Shown in pieces: positions 20,307 to 32,317 of a DNA stretch of 64,000 nucleotides. The stretch spans positions 3,100,001-3,164,000 of the forward strand of contig NZ_JACCKX010000001.1 of NCBI RefSeq assembly GCF_013423955.1. The letters run 5' to 3'. The DNA is from Ottowia beijingensis. Lineage in GTDB: Bacteria > Pseudomonadota > Gammaproteobacteria > Burkholderiales > Burkholderiaceae_C. The translations under genes were made by a program, and so were the position numbers. Within the stretch, counting starts at the first letter, position 1, and each line of letters begins with the position of its first letter. A model generated the notes under the pieces. The model did not search any database and was not told the origin of the DNA. It saw nothing but the letters and a program-made list of their open reading frames with translations.

Positions 20307-21004
20307 TCAGGGGCTATGTGCTGCGGCGCGGGGCCGCGTGCCGCCCAGGTATTCGCCGGCCGTGACACCCATCGACACGTAGATGCTGGTCACGCCCTCG
20401 ATGCCCACGTCGGCCGGCACCACCCAGGCCGCCGGCACGAACAGCAGGCCACCGCCCACCGGCACCGGCGCTGTGGGCACCAGCACGCCGTGAAACGGCT
20501 GGCCGCCCAGCATCACCGGCGCTTGCGTGGTCAGCAGGCCCAGCACCACCGTGCTGCTGGCGGCCTCGCCCTCGGCCGGGGGCCGCCGAAGTACAGCCAC
20601 ACCGGGCTCATCGACTTCAGGCCCTCGTCCTTCGGCGTGCTGAGCAGGCCCACCAGCCGGTGCGCCACGTCGTACACCGTGCGCACCACCGGAATGCGCT
20701 GCATCAGCGCCTTGACCATGCGGTCGAGCCCGCGCTGCAGACCGGCCTCGACCAGCAGGCCGGTGCCGTACACCAGCGTCAGCAGCAGCAGCACGCCCAT
20801 CAGGTAACCCAGCAGCGGCGAATGGGCCGCCACGCCCAGGCCGATGCGCGTTAGCAGCGTGCCGAAGGTGCTGCCCGGCCCGAGCCACTGCGCCACCAGC
20901 TGCAGGGCCCAGAACAGCAGCACCAGCGTCGCCGTCAGCGGCAGCAGCGCCAGCATGCCGGTGAGCAGCGGGCGCAGCGGGTGGAAGCGGGGGCGTGTGG
21001 TCAT
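20307..21004 (-). CDS. DUF502 membrane protein, frame-disrupted
   Basis: Two membrane helices near the N-terminus (about residues 12-38 and 60-82), then a soluble region of the DUF502 type. One C is missing at about 20580 (GGCGGCCCCCGGCC region on the minus strand, where one more C gives YFGGPPAEGEA). The corrected length is 232 aa. Start ATG 21004. In Betaproteobacteria this family is often encoded near aspS; no such context is visible here. Function unknown. Confidence 0.75.
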
Positions 21005-21086
21005 GGTCGGGCGCCATTGTGCCCGCGTCACCTGCGCGGTGGCGATGTTGGCGTTCAGGGCCTCAGCACCTATAGCTGAACCGATG

Positions 21087-21185
21087 GCCGCGGAGCAGGC
21101 CATGCGGGAACGCCGTGGAGCGGGCTTGGCTCGGCCGCTGGCGTTGTCCCCTTTCAGGGGAAGGCGCGCAGCGGCTCAGGGGTGT
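21087..21185. repeat. Gene-end repeat, family C copy 1
   Basis: GCCGCGGAGCAGGCC at one end and GGGGAAGGCGCGCAGCGGCTC then AGGGGTGTTCA at the other. It abuts the stop codon of the minus-strand gene that ends at 21186. Similar copies end genes at 35856 and 44675. Confidence 0.65.
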
Positions 21186-21813
21186 TCATTTCACCGGTGG
21201 CGGCACGTAGAGGCTGTCGGACCAGGTGGCCAGCCACTGCGGCCGGAAGGCGACGAACACCGCCACCATCATGCCGGTCACCACCGCATCGCCCCAGGCC
21301 AGCAGCCAGCGCGCCACCATGGCCAGGTCGGGCTCCACGGTCACGGTCAGTATCTGGCCCGACCATTGCGCCAGCGCGCCGCTGACGAACAGGCAGATGG
21401 CGGTGCCCAGGAAGGCGCGGCCCAGGATGTAGACGAACAGGTTCTTCCACACCCAGCGGCGCAGCGCCATGCCCAGCAGGAAGGACAGCGTGGCGGGCAC
21501 GATGCCCAGCCACAGCGCCATGTCGATCTGCTGCTGCCAGGGCACGGGGGCGATGAGCCCGGTGGTGAGTGCCACGATGCACAGCACCGGCACGGCCAGC
21601 GGCCAGCCGAGCACCAGGCCGATGAGGCAGGCGCCCGACAGCTGCAGCTGGATGGGCATGCGGTGCAGCCAGGGCAGCGCCCACAGCCAGGGGTGATGAC
21701 GAGCGCGGCCAGCAGGGGCGAGATCAGCGCGGTGTTCGCCAGCAGGCGCCAGGGCTTGAAGCTTAGGGCGATGGCGAGGGCGGTGAAGACGAGGAGGGGG
21801 CGAGCAGTTCCAT
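21186..21813 (-). CDS. CbiM-like energy-coupling-factor permease family protein, frame-disrupted
   Basis: Multi-pass membrane protein, about 209 aa once two missing bases are restored. One is a C in GCCCCCTCCTC near 21800, giving MELLAPLLVFTALAIALSF. The other is a C near 21695, giving VITPWLWALPWL. The middle (LSGACLIGLVLGWPLAVPVL) and the end (DAVVTGMMVAVFVAFRPQWL) resemble ECF/CbiM-like S components for metal or vitamin uptake. No ATPase subunits are adjacent. Substrate unknown. A plain unrelated membrane protein is not excluded. Confidence 0.5.
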
Positions 21814-21894
21814 GCGGAGAAGGGGTTCCTGCGGGAGCCGTTCGGGGATTGTCGCGCTTTACTGGGGTGTTGGTGGCGCTGTTGGCCGGGATGT

Positions 21895-22266
21895 GCGCCC
21901 GGCGGCGCAGTCACTTCTTCTTGTCTCGCCAAAAGAAAGTAACCAAAGAAAAGGCGACCCCACTGGCCGTGTCCCTTCGCTTCGCTGCGGGCAACCTGCG
22001 ATGCTCGGTCGCGGGGCGGCGCTGCGGAACTCGCTTCGTTCACTGCGTTCACTTCGCTCAGACAACCGCAGCGAGTCAGAGCACGAAGCGCGGCATGCTG
22101 CGCTGCCGCGCCCGCCCCACGCCCTGCGCTTCTCGGCACGGCCAGAGGGGAGGGAAGTCCACTCGGGCCATCGCTGCGCTCGGCCTTGGCTGGGTCAGGC
22201 CGCTGCTTCGCGCGGCGTGCTGTTTACTCCCTCTCCCGCGGGCGGGAGAGGGCTGGGGTGAGGGCC
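21895..22266. repeat. Intergenic repeat block, no gene
   Basis: Begins with GCCAAAAGAAAGTAACCAAAG, a repeat common in beta- and gammaproteobacteria. It continues with G/C-rich direct repeats (CACTGCGTTCACTTCGCTCAG) and ends with a family E half hairpin (CTCTCCCGCGGGCGGGAGAG, 22228-22266). The open frames through it read as arginine/serine-rich repeats and I do not call them genes. Confidence 0.55.
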
Positions 22267-22269
22267 ACC

Positions 22270-22380
22270 CAGCTCAAAAAGATAGCTGCCTGCGCCCGTT
22301 TAAAGCTGAGTTCAGAATATTTTCTCTTGAAATCCTTGCAGATCAAGCGCAAGCCACTATCAAAACAAAAGCACAAAGGT
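22270..22380. repeat. AT-rich family A-like repeat
   Basis: AAAAAGATAGCTGCCTGCGCCCG then TTGAAATCCTTGCAGATCAAG and a final CACTATCAAAACAAAAGC. It reads like two facing degenerate family A halves and sits just downstream of the YitT-family gene (minus strand). Confidence 0.45.
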
Positions 22381-22387
22381 TTCCCCG

Positions 22388-22996
22388 CTACACCGCCATG
22401 TACCTCCCCGGCCGGTGGTTGATCGCCAGCGCCAGGTTCAGCACCACGGCGCCCAGCACCGACAGCGCCACGCGCCACGCGTCGGTCACGCCGAACGCCG
22501 CCAGCAGGATCAGCACGTCCAGCACCATCTGCACCTGCCCGGCGCGCCAGCCCAGGCGCTCCTGCAGGAACAGGGCGACGACGTTGATGCCGCCCAGGCT
22601 GGCGCGGTGCCGGAACAGCATCAGCAGCCCCGCGCCCACCAGCAGCCCGCCCAGCACCGCGGCCAGCGCGGGCGACAGGCGCTCGAACGCCAGGCCCCAG
22701 GGCAAGGCCCAGGCGAACAGCGACATCAGGCTCACCGCCGCCGCGGTGCGCAGGGTGAAGCCCTTGCCCATCTGCTTCCAGGCGAACAGGTAGAACGGCA
22801 GGTTGACGGCGAAGAACACCGGGCCGAACGGCCAGCCGGTGAGGTAGCTGATGAGCAGCGCAATGCCGGCGGTGCCGCCGGTCAGCAGCTTGGCCTGGCT
22901 GAACATCAGCGTGCCGAGCGCGATGAACAGCGTGCCGGTGAGCAGGCCCTGCACGTCCTCGTAGGGGCGGTGGGCCAGCGATTCGGGGGCGGGCAT
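22388..22996 (-). CDS. YitT family membrane protein
   Basis: 202 aa with five or six membrane spans. It matches the YitT/DUF161 family, with LLTGGTAGIALLISYLTGWP and FRHRASLGGINVVALFLQER as recognisable loops. Some family members are linked to amino-acid or small-molecule transport, but the general function is unknown. Start ATG 22996; the downstream hemerythrin gene lies 36 bp away on the same strand. Confidence 0.78.
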   Translation of the reverse strand: MPAPESLAHRPYEDVQGLLTGTLFIALGTLMFSQAKLLTGGTAGIALLISYLTGWPFGPVFFAVNLPFYLFAWKQMGKGFTLRTAAAVSLMSLFAWALPWGLAFERLSPALAAVLGGLLVGAGLLMLFRHRASLGGINVVALFLQERLGWRAGQVQMVLDVLILLAAFGVTDAWRVALSVLGAVVLNLALAINHRPGRYMAV

Positions 22997-23032
22997 GGCG
23001 GGGCGCGCGGCGTGGGCGGCGCGCTGTCGGGC

Positions 23033-23539
23033 TCAGGCGGCGGTGGCTTCGCGGTCGGTCGCGTCCTGCGGCGTGCAGGTCACGCCGCCACAGCCGTGGA
23101 TCGCCTCGGCCGGCAGGGCGTCGGCGTGGGCCATGGTGCCGGTGGCCGGGTCGAAGCCGACGCGCTGCAGGTGCATGGCCAGCGCCGCGTCCATGCTGTC
23201 GGCGTGCTGGGGGAACTACACGGCCAGCTCCTGCGCCATCTGCCGTATCGGCGCCAGATCGCCCGCCTGGCCCAGGGCCAGGCCCTGGCGCAGCACGTCC
23301 AGCACCATCCTGTGGTGCGTGGTGTGGCAGTTGCCGGCGGCAAAGCGGGTGGCCAGCATGTAGCGGTCTTCGGCGTCGAAGTGCTGCTGCGTGTGCTCGA
23401 CCAGCGCGTGCCAGGCCGCCAGCACGCCAGCGTCGTCGGCGGCTTCCACGTCGGCCAGCAGGGTGACGAATTCCTGGTGGGTGGCGTCCATTGCGGCCAC
23501 GCCAAGGGCGAGTTCGTCGGACCAGAGCAGGGTGGGCAT
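23033..23539 (-). CDS. Bacteriohemerythrin, interrupted by an amber codon
   Basis: Di-iron O2-binding hemerythrin domain; family roles are O2 storage, delivery or sensing in the cytoplasm. Ligand motifs are visible: THQEF near residue 20, HTQQHFDAED near 49-58, CHTTHHRM near 71-78, and QHADSMD. A TAG at 23216-23218 replaces the codon before FPQHADSMD, where the family has Trp. The frame then continues to a TGA at 23033, and the tail carries the last His/Asp iron ligands. 23033-23539 is exactly 169 codons, so this is a nonsense substitution rather than a frameshift. As written the product stops after 107 residues and would lack a complete site. Confidence 0.78.
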
Positions 23540-23666
23540 CGGGGTGTTCTCCAGAGGTTGCGGCGAGCCTATCGGCTGGCCCTGACTGCGACCTTGACGC
23601 AGGTCAGGCGGAAAGGGTGTCGCGGCAGAGGACTATGCTCACGGCTTTGCCCCGCGCGCCACCGTC

Positions 23667-24404
23667 ATGTTCCTGCCGCCGTTCTCTACCCCCGACCAGT
23701 ACCTGCGCGATCTGGCGCAGCGCGGCTTTGCCGTGTTGCCGGCGACGGCCGTGCGTGCGCTGTCGGGCGCCGGTGCCACCGGCCTGGCGGCGCTGGCGCC
23801 TGACTGGGACCAGCTTGCCCCCGACGAGTACCTGAAGGACGGCGGCCGCTACCGCCAGCGCCGGCATGCCTCGTTCGTCGTGCAGGGTGGGGAGGTGCGC
23901 GATGTGCCTTATCGGCCGCACTGGCAGCCGCTGGACTACAACGCGCTGCATGGGGGCATGGAACGTTGGTTCGAGCCCGTCTTGCCAGCCACCCAATCGC
24001 GGCCCGACTGGGTGCTGTTGCTGGCGTGGTTGGCTGACGTGGCCGACGCATTGCACGGTGCGCAGCCCTGGTTTGTCGAAACGCACCAGTTCCGCATCGA
24101 CACCACCGATGGCATCGGCCGCCCCACGCCCGAGGGCGCGCACCGCGATGGCGTCGATCTGGTGGCGGTGTTCCTGGTCGCGCGCCACGCCATCAAGGGT
24201 GGCGAAACGCGCGTGTTCGAACTCGACGGCCCCAAGGGCCAGCGCTTCACGCTGGAAGAACCCTGGTCGGTGCTGCTGCTGCAGGACGCGCGCGTGATCC
24301 ACGAATCGACGCCGATCCAGCCCGCCGAGGAAGGCGGCCACGGCCACCGCGACACGCTGGTGGTGACACTGCGCGCCGGCGGCTTTCTTGACCCCTGCGC
24401 TTGA
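23667..24404 (+). CDS. 2-oxoglutarate/Fe(II) dioxygenase family protein (PF10014-like)
   Basis: 245 aa. The family includes free amino-acid hydroxylases such as L-isoleucine dioxygenase. The His-x-Asp iron ligands are in GAHRDGVD (about residues 157-164) and the distal His in RVIHEST (about 210-216). The downstream Arg that would bind 2-oxoglutarate is in HRDTLVVTLR. Standalone gene. Substrate not predictable. Two ATP-independent biosynthetic uses are possible (amino-acid hydroxylation, or modification of a secondary metabolite), but no partner genes are seen. Confidence 0.75.
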   Translation: MFLPPFSTPDQYLRDLAQRGFAVLPATAVRALSGAGATGLAALAPDWDQLAPDEYLKDGGRYRQRRHASFVVQGGEVRDVPYRPHWQPLDYNALHGGMERWFEPVLPATQSRPDWVLLLAWLADVADALHGAQPWFVETHQFRIDTTDGIGRPTPEGAHRDGVDLVAVFLVARHAIKGGETRVFELDGPKGQRFTLEEPWSVLLLQDARVIHESTPIQPAEEGGHGHRDTLVVTLRAGGFLDPCA

Positions 24405-24471
24405 CGCGCATCAAACCGCGCGGCAAGGTGCCCCTGAGAATGAATCTTCACTGACGCGCAAGGAGCGACGC

Positions 24472-24915
24472 ATGTTCAAGCACATCCTGGTGCCCGTCGA
24501 CGGTTCCGACACGTCGCTGGCGGCCATCGACAAGGCGGCCGGCCTGGCCAAGGCGTTCGGCGCCCAGGTGACGGCCATCTTCGTCATCGACCCGTACCCG
24601 TTCACCGGCGTCGGCGCCGACTTCGCCTACGGGCAGGACCAGTACCTGAACGCTGCCAAGGCCGAGGCCGGTGCCGCCATCGAGAATGCCGCCGCGCGCC
24701 TGAAGCAGGCGGGCGTCGATGCCGAGACCAAGGTGGTCGAATCGCACGCCGTGTGGCGCGGCGTGCTGGAAGCTGCCGACGCCGCGGGCGCCGACCTGAT
24801 CGTGATGGGCTCGCACGGCCGCCGCGGGCTGGAGAAGCTGGTGCTGGGCAGCGTGGCGCAAAGCGTGCTGTCGCACACCAGGATCAATACGCTGGTGGTG
24901 CGCGGCGCCGATTGA
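24472..24915 (+). CDS. Universal stress protein, UspA family
   Basis: 147 aa, one Usp domain. It begins MFKHILVPVDGSDTSLAAID. The ATP-binding motif GSHGRRGLEKLVLGSVAQSV near residues 104-123 is intact, so it is probably the ATP-binding kind. A ribosome site AAGGAG lies 7 bp before the ATG. Cytoplasmic stress protein, likely induced by growth arrest or low oxygen; no regulatory site is recognisable. Confidence 0.9.
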   Translation: MFKHILVPVDGSDTSLAAIDKAAGLAKAFGAQVTAIFVIDPYPFTGVGADFAYGQDQYLNAAKAEAGAAIENAAARLKQAGVDAETKVVESHAVWRGVLEAADAAGADLIVMGSHGRRGLEKLVLGSVAQSVLSHTRINTLVVRGAD

Positions 24916-24920
24916 TTCCA

Positions 24921-25052
24921 ATTCCAGATCAAAGCTGCCATAGCTCGTCATTCCGGCGCAAGCCGGAATCCAGACGGCGTGTGCGGAGAAACATGGATCC
25001 CGGCCTTCGCCGGGATGACGGTGATGGACGCATTGAATGGGAAATGGAATGA
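24921..25052. repeat. REP/BIME-like repeat, family D copy 2
   Basis: ATTCCAGATCAAAGCTGCC, then facing hairpins CGTCATTCCGGCGCAAGCCGG and GGATCCCGGCCTTCGCCGGG, ending GAAATGGAAT. Complete copy, located after the usp gene. Confidence 0.75.
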
Positions 25053-25063
25053 GCGGCGCGCTT

Positions 25064-25140
25064 GGACTTGCTTCTGAATAGATAGCTGTCAGCGCTTGTG
25101 TGGCGGGCGCTGCAGCCTGATTTGGCTTGAAATCAGCGGC
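25064..25140. repeat. Intergenic repeat, family A copy
   Basis: CTTCTGAATAGATAGCTGTC, AGCGCTTG, GGCGGGCGCTGCAGCCTG, then TTTGGCTTGAAATC. It is one of the best-preserved copies and lies downstream of the ArsR gene. Confidence 0.75.
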
Positions 25141-25168
25141 CCTTTGACCTGGGCGCCGAGCAGCGCGT

Positions 25169-25549
25169 TCAGCGGCGCGCTGGCCGCCCGCCCGCCGCCT
25201 TGGCCGGCGCCGGGTTGAAGGCGGCGCGCTCGGCCACCGTGGCCTCCAGCCGGCGCCCGATGCTGCCGCACACCAGATCGCACAACTCGTGCACGGCCGG
25301 ATCGGCAATGCGGTAGAGCACGCTGTTGCCCCGGTGCTCGCGCGCCACCAGGCCGTACTGCGCCATCTGCGTCAGGTGGCGCGACACGTTGGCGATGCTC
25401 GAATCCACCTGCACGGCGATGTCGCCCACGCTCATCTCGCCCGTGCCCAGCACGTTGAGGATGCGCAGCCGCGTCGGCTCCGACAGCGTGCGGAAATAGC
25501 GCGCCACGTGCTCCAGGGCGGCAGGGGGCAGTTGGTTCAGGGTGTTCAC
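25169..25549 (-). CDS. ArsR-family repressor with C-terminal Cys pair
   Basis: 126-aa winged-helix regulator. ARYFRTLSEPTRLRIL (alpha-1/2) and VDSSIANVSRHLTQMAQYGL (recognition helix) are typical of ArsR/SmtB proteins. It lacks the ELCVCDL metal site in alpha-3. It carries two cysteines spaced CxxxC in ELCDLVCGSI of alpha-5, a possible thiol or persulfide switch. Start GTG 25549 has GGAG nine bases upstream. An in-frame ATG at 25636 would lie inside the palindrome at 25628-25649 and is rejected. Divergent from, and likely repressing, the efflux/sulfide operon. Confidence 0.85.
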   Translation of the reverse strand: MNTLNQLPPAALEHVARYFRTLSEPTRLRILNVLGTGEMSVGDIAVQVDSSIANVSRHLTQMAQYGLVAREHRGNSVLYRIADPAVHELCDLVCGSIGRRLEATVAERAAFNPAPAKAAGGRPARR

Positions 25550-25627
25550 GAACGGGCACTCCGGTACAGCAGGGCTGGACGGCAGTCTAGCGGGTGCCTG
25601 AGGGAAACCTGTGGTTACGCTATTGCG

Positions 25628-25649
25628 TATTTGCATGATTGCGCAAATA
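25628..25649. promoter_or_regulatory. Candidate ArsR operator
   Basis: Dyad TATTTGC-N8-GCAAATA in the only AT-rich stretch between the divergent ArsR and adaptor genes. A wider imperfect dyad with ATTGCGT arms surrounds it. It ends 8 bp before the adaptor ATG, where bound repressor would block transcription. Confidence 0.6.
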
Positions 25650-25657
25650 ATAACGCA

Positions 25658-26911
25658 ATGAACCTGAAAAGCAAGTGCTTCGTGTTAGCCCTCGGTCATC
25701 GTTCCGCCGCGACGCCGCTGCGCGCGGTGGGCCTGGCGCTCGCCCTGTCGGTGCTGGCCGGGCAGGCGCAGTCGGCCGAGTTGCCGGTGGTGGCGGTGCA
25801 GTCTGCCCAGCGGGCGCAGATGGCCACCTACGACGGCCAAGTCGAGGCATTGCGCCAGGCCGTCATCGCCGCGCAGGTGCCCGGCAGCGTGCTGGAGTTG
25901 AACGTGCGCGCCGGCGATGCGGTGCGTGCCGGCCAGGTGCTGCTGCGCATCGACGCGCGCGCTGCCGAGCAGAGCGCCGCCGCCAGCAGTGCGCAGGTGG
26001 CCGCGGCCCGCGCCGCGCTGGATGTGGCCGCCACCGAGCTGGCCCGCAAGCGCGCGCTGGCGCAGAAGAACTACATCAGCAAGGGCGCGCTGGAACAGGC
26101 CGAGAGCCAGTATCGCGCCGCCCAGGCGCAGGTCAACGCGCAGTCGGCGCAGGCCAGCGCGGCGCGCACGCAGACCGGCTTTCACGTGGTGCGCGCGCCG
26201 TTCGACGGCATCGTGGCGCAGCTCACCGTGGAGCGCGGCGACATGGCCATGCCGGGCCGCCCCTTGATGACGGTGTACGACCCCGGCGCGCTGCGCGTGA
26301 CGGCGCACGTGCCGGCCAGTGCCCTCCAGGGCGGCGCCAGCGGCGCGCAGGTGCTGCTGTCGGGCAGCGATGCCGCGGTGGCGCCGGCCCGCGTGCAGGT
26401 GCTGCCCACGGTCGATCCGCAATCGCTGACGCAGCAGGTGCGCGTCGATCTGCCGGCGGGCACGGCGGCGGCGCCGGGCCAGTTTGCAAGGCTGCAACTG
26501 GCTGGCGCGGCCGTCGATGCGGCGGCGGCCAAGCGCCTGTTCGTGCCGGCCTCGGCCGTGGTGCGCCGCGCCGAGGTGACGGCGGTCTACGTGATGGGCG
26601 CCGACAAGCGCCCGCAACTGCGCCAGCTGCGCCTGGGCCCGGTGCAGGGCGATCAGGTCGAGGTGCTGTCGGGCCTGGACGCGGGCGAGCAGCTGATCAC
26701 CGACCCGCAGGCAGCCACGCGCGTTGTGGCCGGGGGCGTTGATTCCATGACTTCGCTTCGCTCAATGATTTCGGCTTCGCCATTGATGACGGCGCTGGCG
26801 CGCCATGACTCATCTTGGGTCATGCGCCCGCAGGGCGCGTCATCGACGGCCGCAGGCCGAGGTCGTGCGCCGTCAGGGACGGTCATGACTTGCGGTGCCG
26901 AGGGCTACTGA
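25658..26911 (+). CDS. HlyD-type periplasmic adaptor of an RND pump
   Basis: Membrane fusion protein. Hydrophobic signal segment, then a biotinyl-lipoyl-like half (RQAVIAAQVPGSVLELNVRA), an alpha-helical hairpin of alanine/glutamine-rich sequence (about residues 100-165), and the second lipoyl half plus beta-barrel (FHVVRAPFDGIVAQLTV). The last ~50 residues (from about 26745) are encoded by a family H repeat, not by adaptor sequence; the ancestral stop was probably near residue 365. Start at ATG 25658 has a weak ribosome site; a GTG about 60 bp further on, before LALALSVLAG, is an alternative. First gene of the block facing ArsR. Confidence 0.82.
   Translation: MNLKSKCFVLALGHRSAATPLRAVGLALALSVLAGQAQSAELPVVAVQSAQRAQMATYDGQVEALRQAVIAAQVPGSVLELNVRAGDAVRAGQVLLRIDARAAEQSAAASSAQVAAARAALDVAATELARKRALAQKNYISKGALEQAESQYRAAQAQVNAQSAQASAARTQTGFHVVRAPFDGIVAQLTVERGDMAMPGRPLMTVYDPGALRVTAHVPASALQGGASGAQVLLSGSDAAVAPARVQVLPTVDPQSLTQQVRVDLPAGTAAAPGQFARLQLAGAAVDAAAAKRLFVPASAVVRRAEVTAVYVMGADKRPQLRQLRLGPVQGDQVEVLSGLDAGEQLITDPQAATRVVAGGVDSMTSLRSMISASPLMTALARHDSSWVMRPQGASSTAAGRGRAPSGTVMTCGAEGY
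26757..26865. repeat. Family H repeat inside the 3' end of the adaptor gene
   Basis: ATGACTTCGCTTCGCTCAATGA through GGGTCATGCGC to GCGCGTCAT. It matches the reverse complement of 8806-8910 in order of motifs and is translated as the adaptor C-terminus. Confidence 0.5.
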
Positions 26912-26927
26912 CATGCAGGAACATCGC

Positions 26928-30273
<3,346 letters not shown>

Positions 30274-30288
30274 AAAGGAGCAAACAGA

Positions 30289-30495
30289 ATGACATCGTGG
30301 CAACTTACCCGCCTCATCGGCGGTACCTTCATCCTGCTTTCGCTGGCGCTGGGCGTGCCCAGCAGCCCCATCTTCCATTCGACGAACTGGCTGTGGTTCA
30401 CCGCCTTCGTCGGCGCCAACTTCCTGCAAAGTGGCATCACCAACTGGTGCCTGATGGAAACCATCATGCGCAAGATCGGCGCCCGTGCATCTTGA
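30289..30495 (+). CDS. YgaP-like small membrane protein (DUF2892)
   Basis: 68 aa with two hydrophobic segments (GGTFILLSLALGVP and WLWFTAFVGANFLQSGI) and a conserved NWCLMETIM segment with one Cys. It matches the DUF2892/YgaP membrane-anchor family. In YgaP this domain is joined to a rhodanese; here it stands alone, next to thiol and sulfide genes. The ribosome site AAGGAG comes from the preceding repeat. Confidence 0.78.
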   Translation: MTSWQLTRLIGGTFILLSLALGVPSSPIFHSTNWLWFTAFVGANFLQSGITNWCLMETIMRKIGARAS

Positions 30496-30510
30496 TTCAA
30501 GGAGAAACCC

Positions 30511-30864
30511 ATGGTTGAAAACTACAAGGAACTGATCGCTTCCGTATCCGCCAACACCGCCAAGCTGCGCAAGGGCATCCCCGATGTCATGCAGGGCTTC
30601 AACGCCATGGCGGGCGCTGCCGGCAAGGACGGCGTGCTGGACGCCAAAACCAAGGAACTGATCGCCATGGCGCTGTCGGTGGCCGCGCGCTGCGACCCGT
30701 GCGTGGGCTACCACGCCAAGGCGCTGGTCAAGCTGGGCGCCACACGCGCCGAACTGGATGAGATGCTGGGTATGTGCGTCTACATGGGTGGCGGCCCGTC
30801 GCTGATGTACGCCGCCGCGGCCATTGCCGCCTACGAGGAGTTCGGCGGCGAGAAGGCCACATGA
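30511..30864 (+). CDS. Carboxymuconolactone decarboxylase family protein, AhpD-like
   Basis: 117 aa. The CxxC-x3-H redox motif is CDPCVGYH (about residues 64-71), as in AhpD-type alkylhydroperoxidases, with the upstream Glu in KTKELIAMALS. Probably a small thiol-disulfide oxidoreductase of all-helical fold, cytoplasmic. Its stop overlaps the next gene start (ATGA, 30861-30864), so translation is coupled to the outer-membrane channel gene. Confidence 0.88.
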   Translation: MVENYKELIASVSANTAKLRKGIPDVMQGFNAMAGAAGKDGVLDAKTKELIAMALSVAARCDPCVGYHAKALVKLGATRAELDEMLGMCVYMGGGPSLMYAAAAIAAYEEFGGEKAT

Positions 30865-32317
30865 GCATGCGCCGCGCCTGGTTGCGCCATGGTCTGGGCA
30901 TCGGCCTGCTGGGGCTGGGCGCGCTGCCCGCCACCGCGCAGGACCTGCTCACCGTGTGGCGCGCTGCCGAGCAGCACGACCGCACGCTGGCCGTGGCCCG
31001 TGCCGAGCACGCGGCGGCGCAGACCAAGCGCGAACAGGCCGAGGCGCTGTGGCGCCCCAACGTGATGCTGGGCCTGGGCGCCGGCCTGGGCGCCAGCGAC
31101 ACGCGCATGAAGGGCGCGCAGTTCTCGGCGCCCGGCTTCGGCACGTCCGAGGGCGTGGACTTCGCCACCTCGGTGCATGCCGGGCTGGCCACGCGCGCCA
31201 ACCTGATCGCGCAGCAGCCGCTGGTCAACCGTGGCCGCGAGGCTGCCCGCGCACAGCTGGAACTGGGCGCCGAGATGGGCGACACCGCCTGGCGCGCCGC
31301 CCGCAACGAGCTGTTGCTGCGCACCGCCGAGCGCTACTTCGCCCTGGCCGTGGCGCAGGAGCAGTTGCGCGTGACCGAGCGCCAGGCCGAATCGGTGGCG
31401 CGCGCCACCACCGAGGCGCACGACCGTTTTGAACTGGGCGACGTGCCCGTGACCGACACGCATGAGGCCGATGCGGCTCTCGCCGGCGTGCGTGCGCAGG
31501 TCGAGGCGGCGCGCCTGCAGCGCGACCTGACGCGCCAGTCGCTGGCCGACAGCACCGGCCTGCCGCTGCCCGTGGCGCAACTGCCCGCGCAAACCCAGGC
31601 ACTGGGCGAATCGCTGCAAGCCTGGATCGACGCCGCGCAGGCGGCCAACCCGCAGGTGCAGCTGGCCGCGCATGGTGTGCGCATGGCCGAGCAGGAACTG
31701 CGCAAGCGCCGCGCAGGCGACAGCGTGTCGGTGGACTTGGTCGCACAGGCCGGCTTCGACCGGCTGGGCGGCCGGGGCGAATTCGGCTCGGCCAGCAACC
31801 GCAACGCCAATGCCATGGTCGGCGTGCAGGTCAACATCCCCTGTACGACGGCGGCATGAGCCGCGCCCAGGCCAGCGAAGGCGCACGCCTGCTGGACAAG
31901 GCCCAGGCACAGCTGGAACAGGCCCGCGAGCAGGTGGCCGAGCAGGTGCGCGCTGCCTGGCTGGGTTGGCAGGCGGGCGAGGCCCGCGTGGCCGCACTGC
32001 AGGACGGCCTGAAGGCCAGCGCCGCGCGGCTCGACGCCACCCGCACAGGACGCGAGCTGGGCGACCGCACGCTGATGGACGTGCTGAACGCCGAGAACGA
32101 CCATGCCCGCGCCACGCTGGCGCTGGCCGAGGCGCGCACCGGGCAGATGCAGCAGCGCCTGCGCCTGGCCGCGCTGGCCGACCGGCTGGACGAGCCCCTG
32201 ATGGCGAAGCTCAGCGCTGCGCTGGCACCCGTGCCAGCGGCGGCGCCGCCAGCGCCGCCCGCTGCCGTCGTGCCGGCAGCCACCCCCGCGCGTGCGCCGC
32301 GCAAGGACCGCAAATGA
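30861..32317 (+). CDS. TolC-family outer-membrane channel, frame-disrupted
   Basis: 485 aa after restoring one C at about 31840 (AACATCCCCTGTAC; a fourth C gives NIPLYDGGM). Signal peptide MSMRRAWLRHGLGIGLLGLG..ATA, then two TolC-type repeats rich in alanine, glutamine and glutamate that form the coiled-coil barrel. NPQVQLAAHGVRMAEQEL and NRGREAARAQLELG are characteristic. A proline/alanine-rich tail (residues 455-480) follows. Completes a tripartite pump with the adaptor and RND genes. ATGA overlaps at both ends. Confidence 0.85.

Noticed and set aside
21890..22260. Open frames through the region that begins GCCAAAAGAAAGTAACC
   Set aside because: They translate to Arg/Ser-rich repeats, have no ribosome site and lie in a known kind of intergenic repeat.
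25550..25636. Longer ArsR protein starting at ATG 25636
   Set aside because: The start lies inside the operator palindrome, has no ribosome site, and the extra residues do not look like ArsR sequence.
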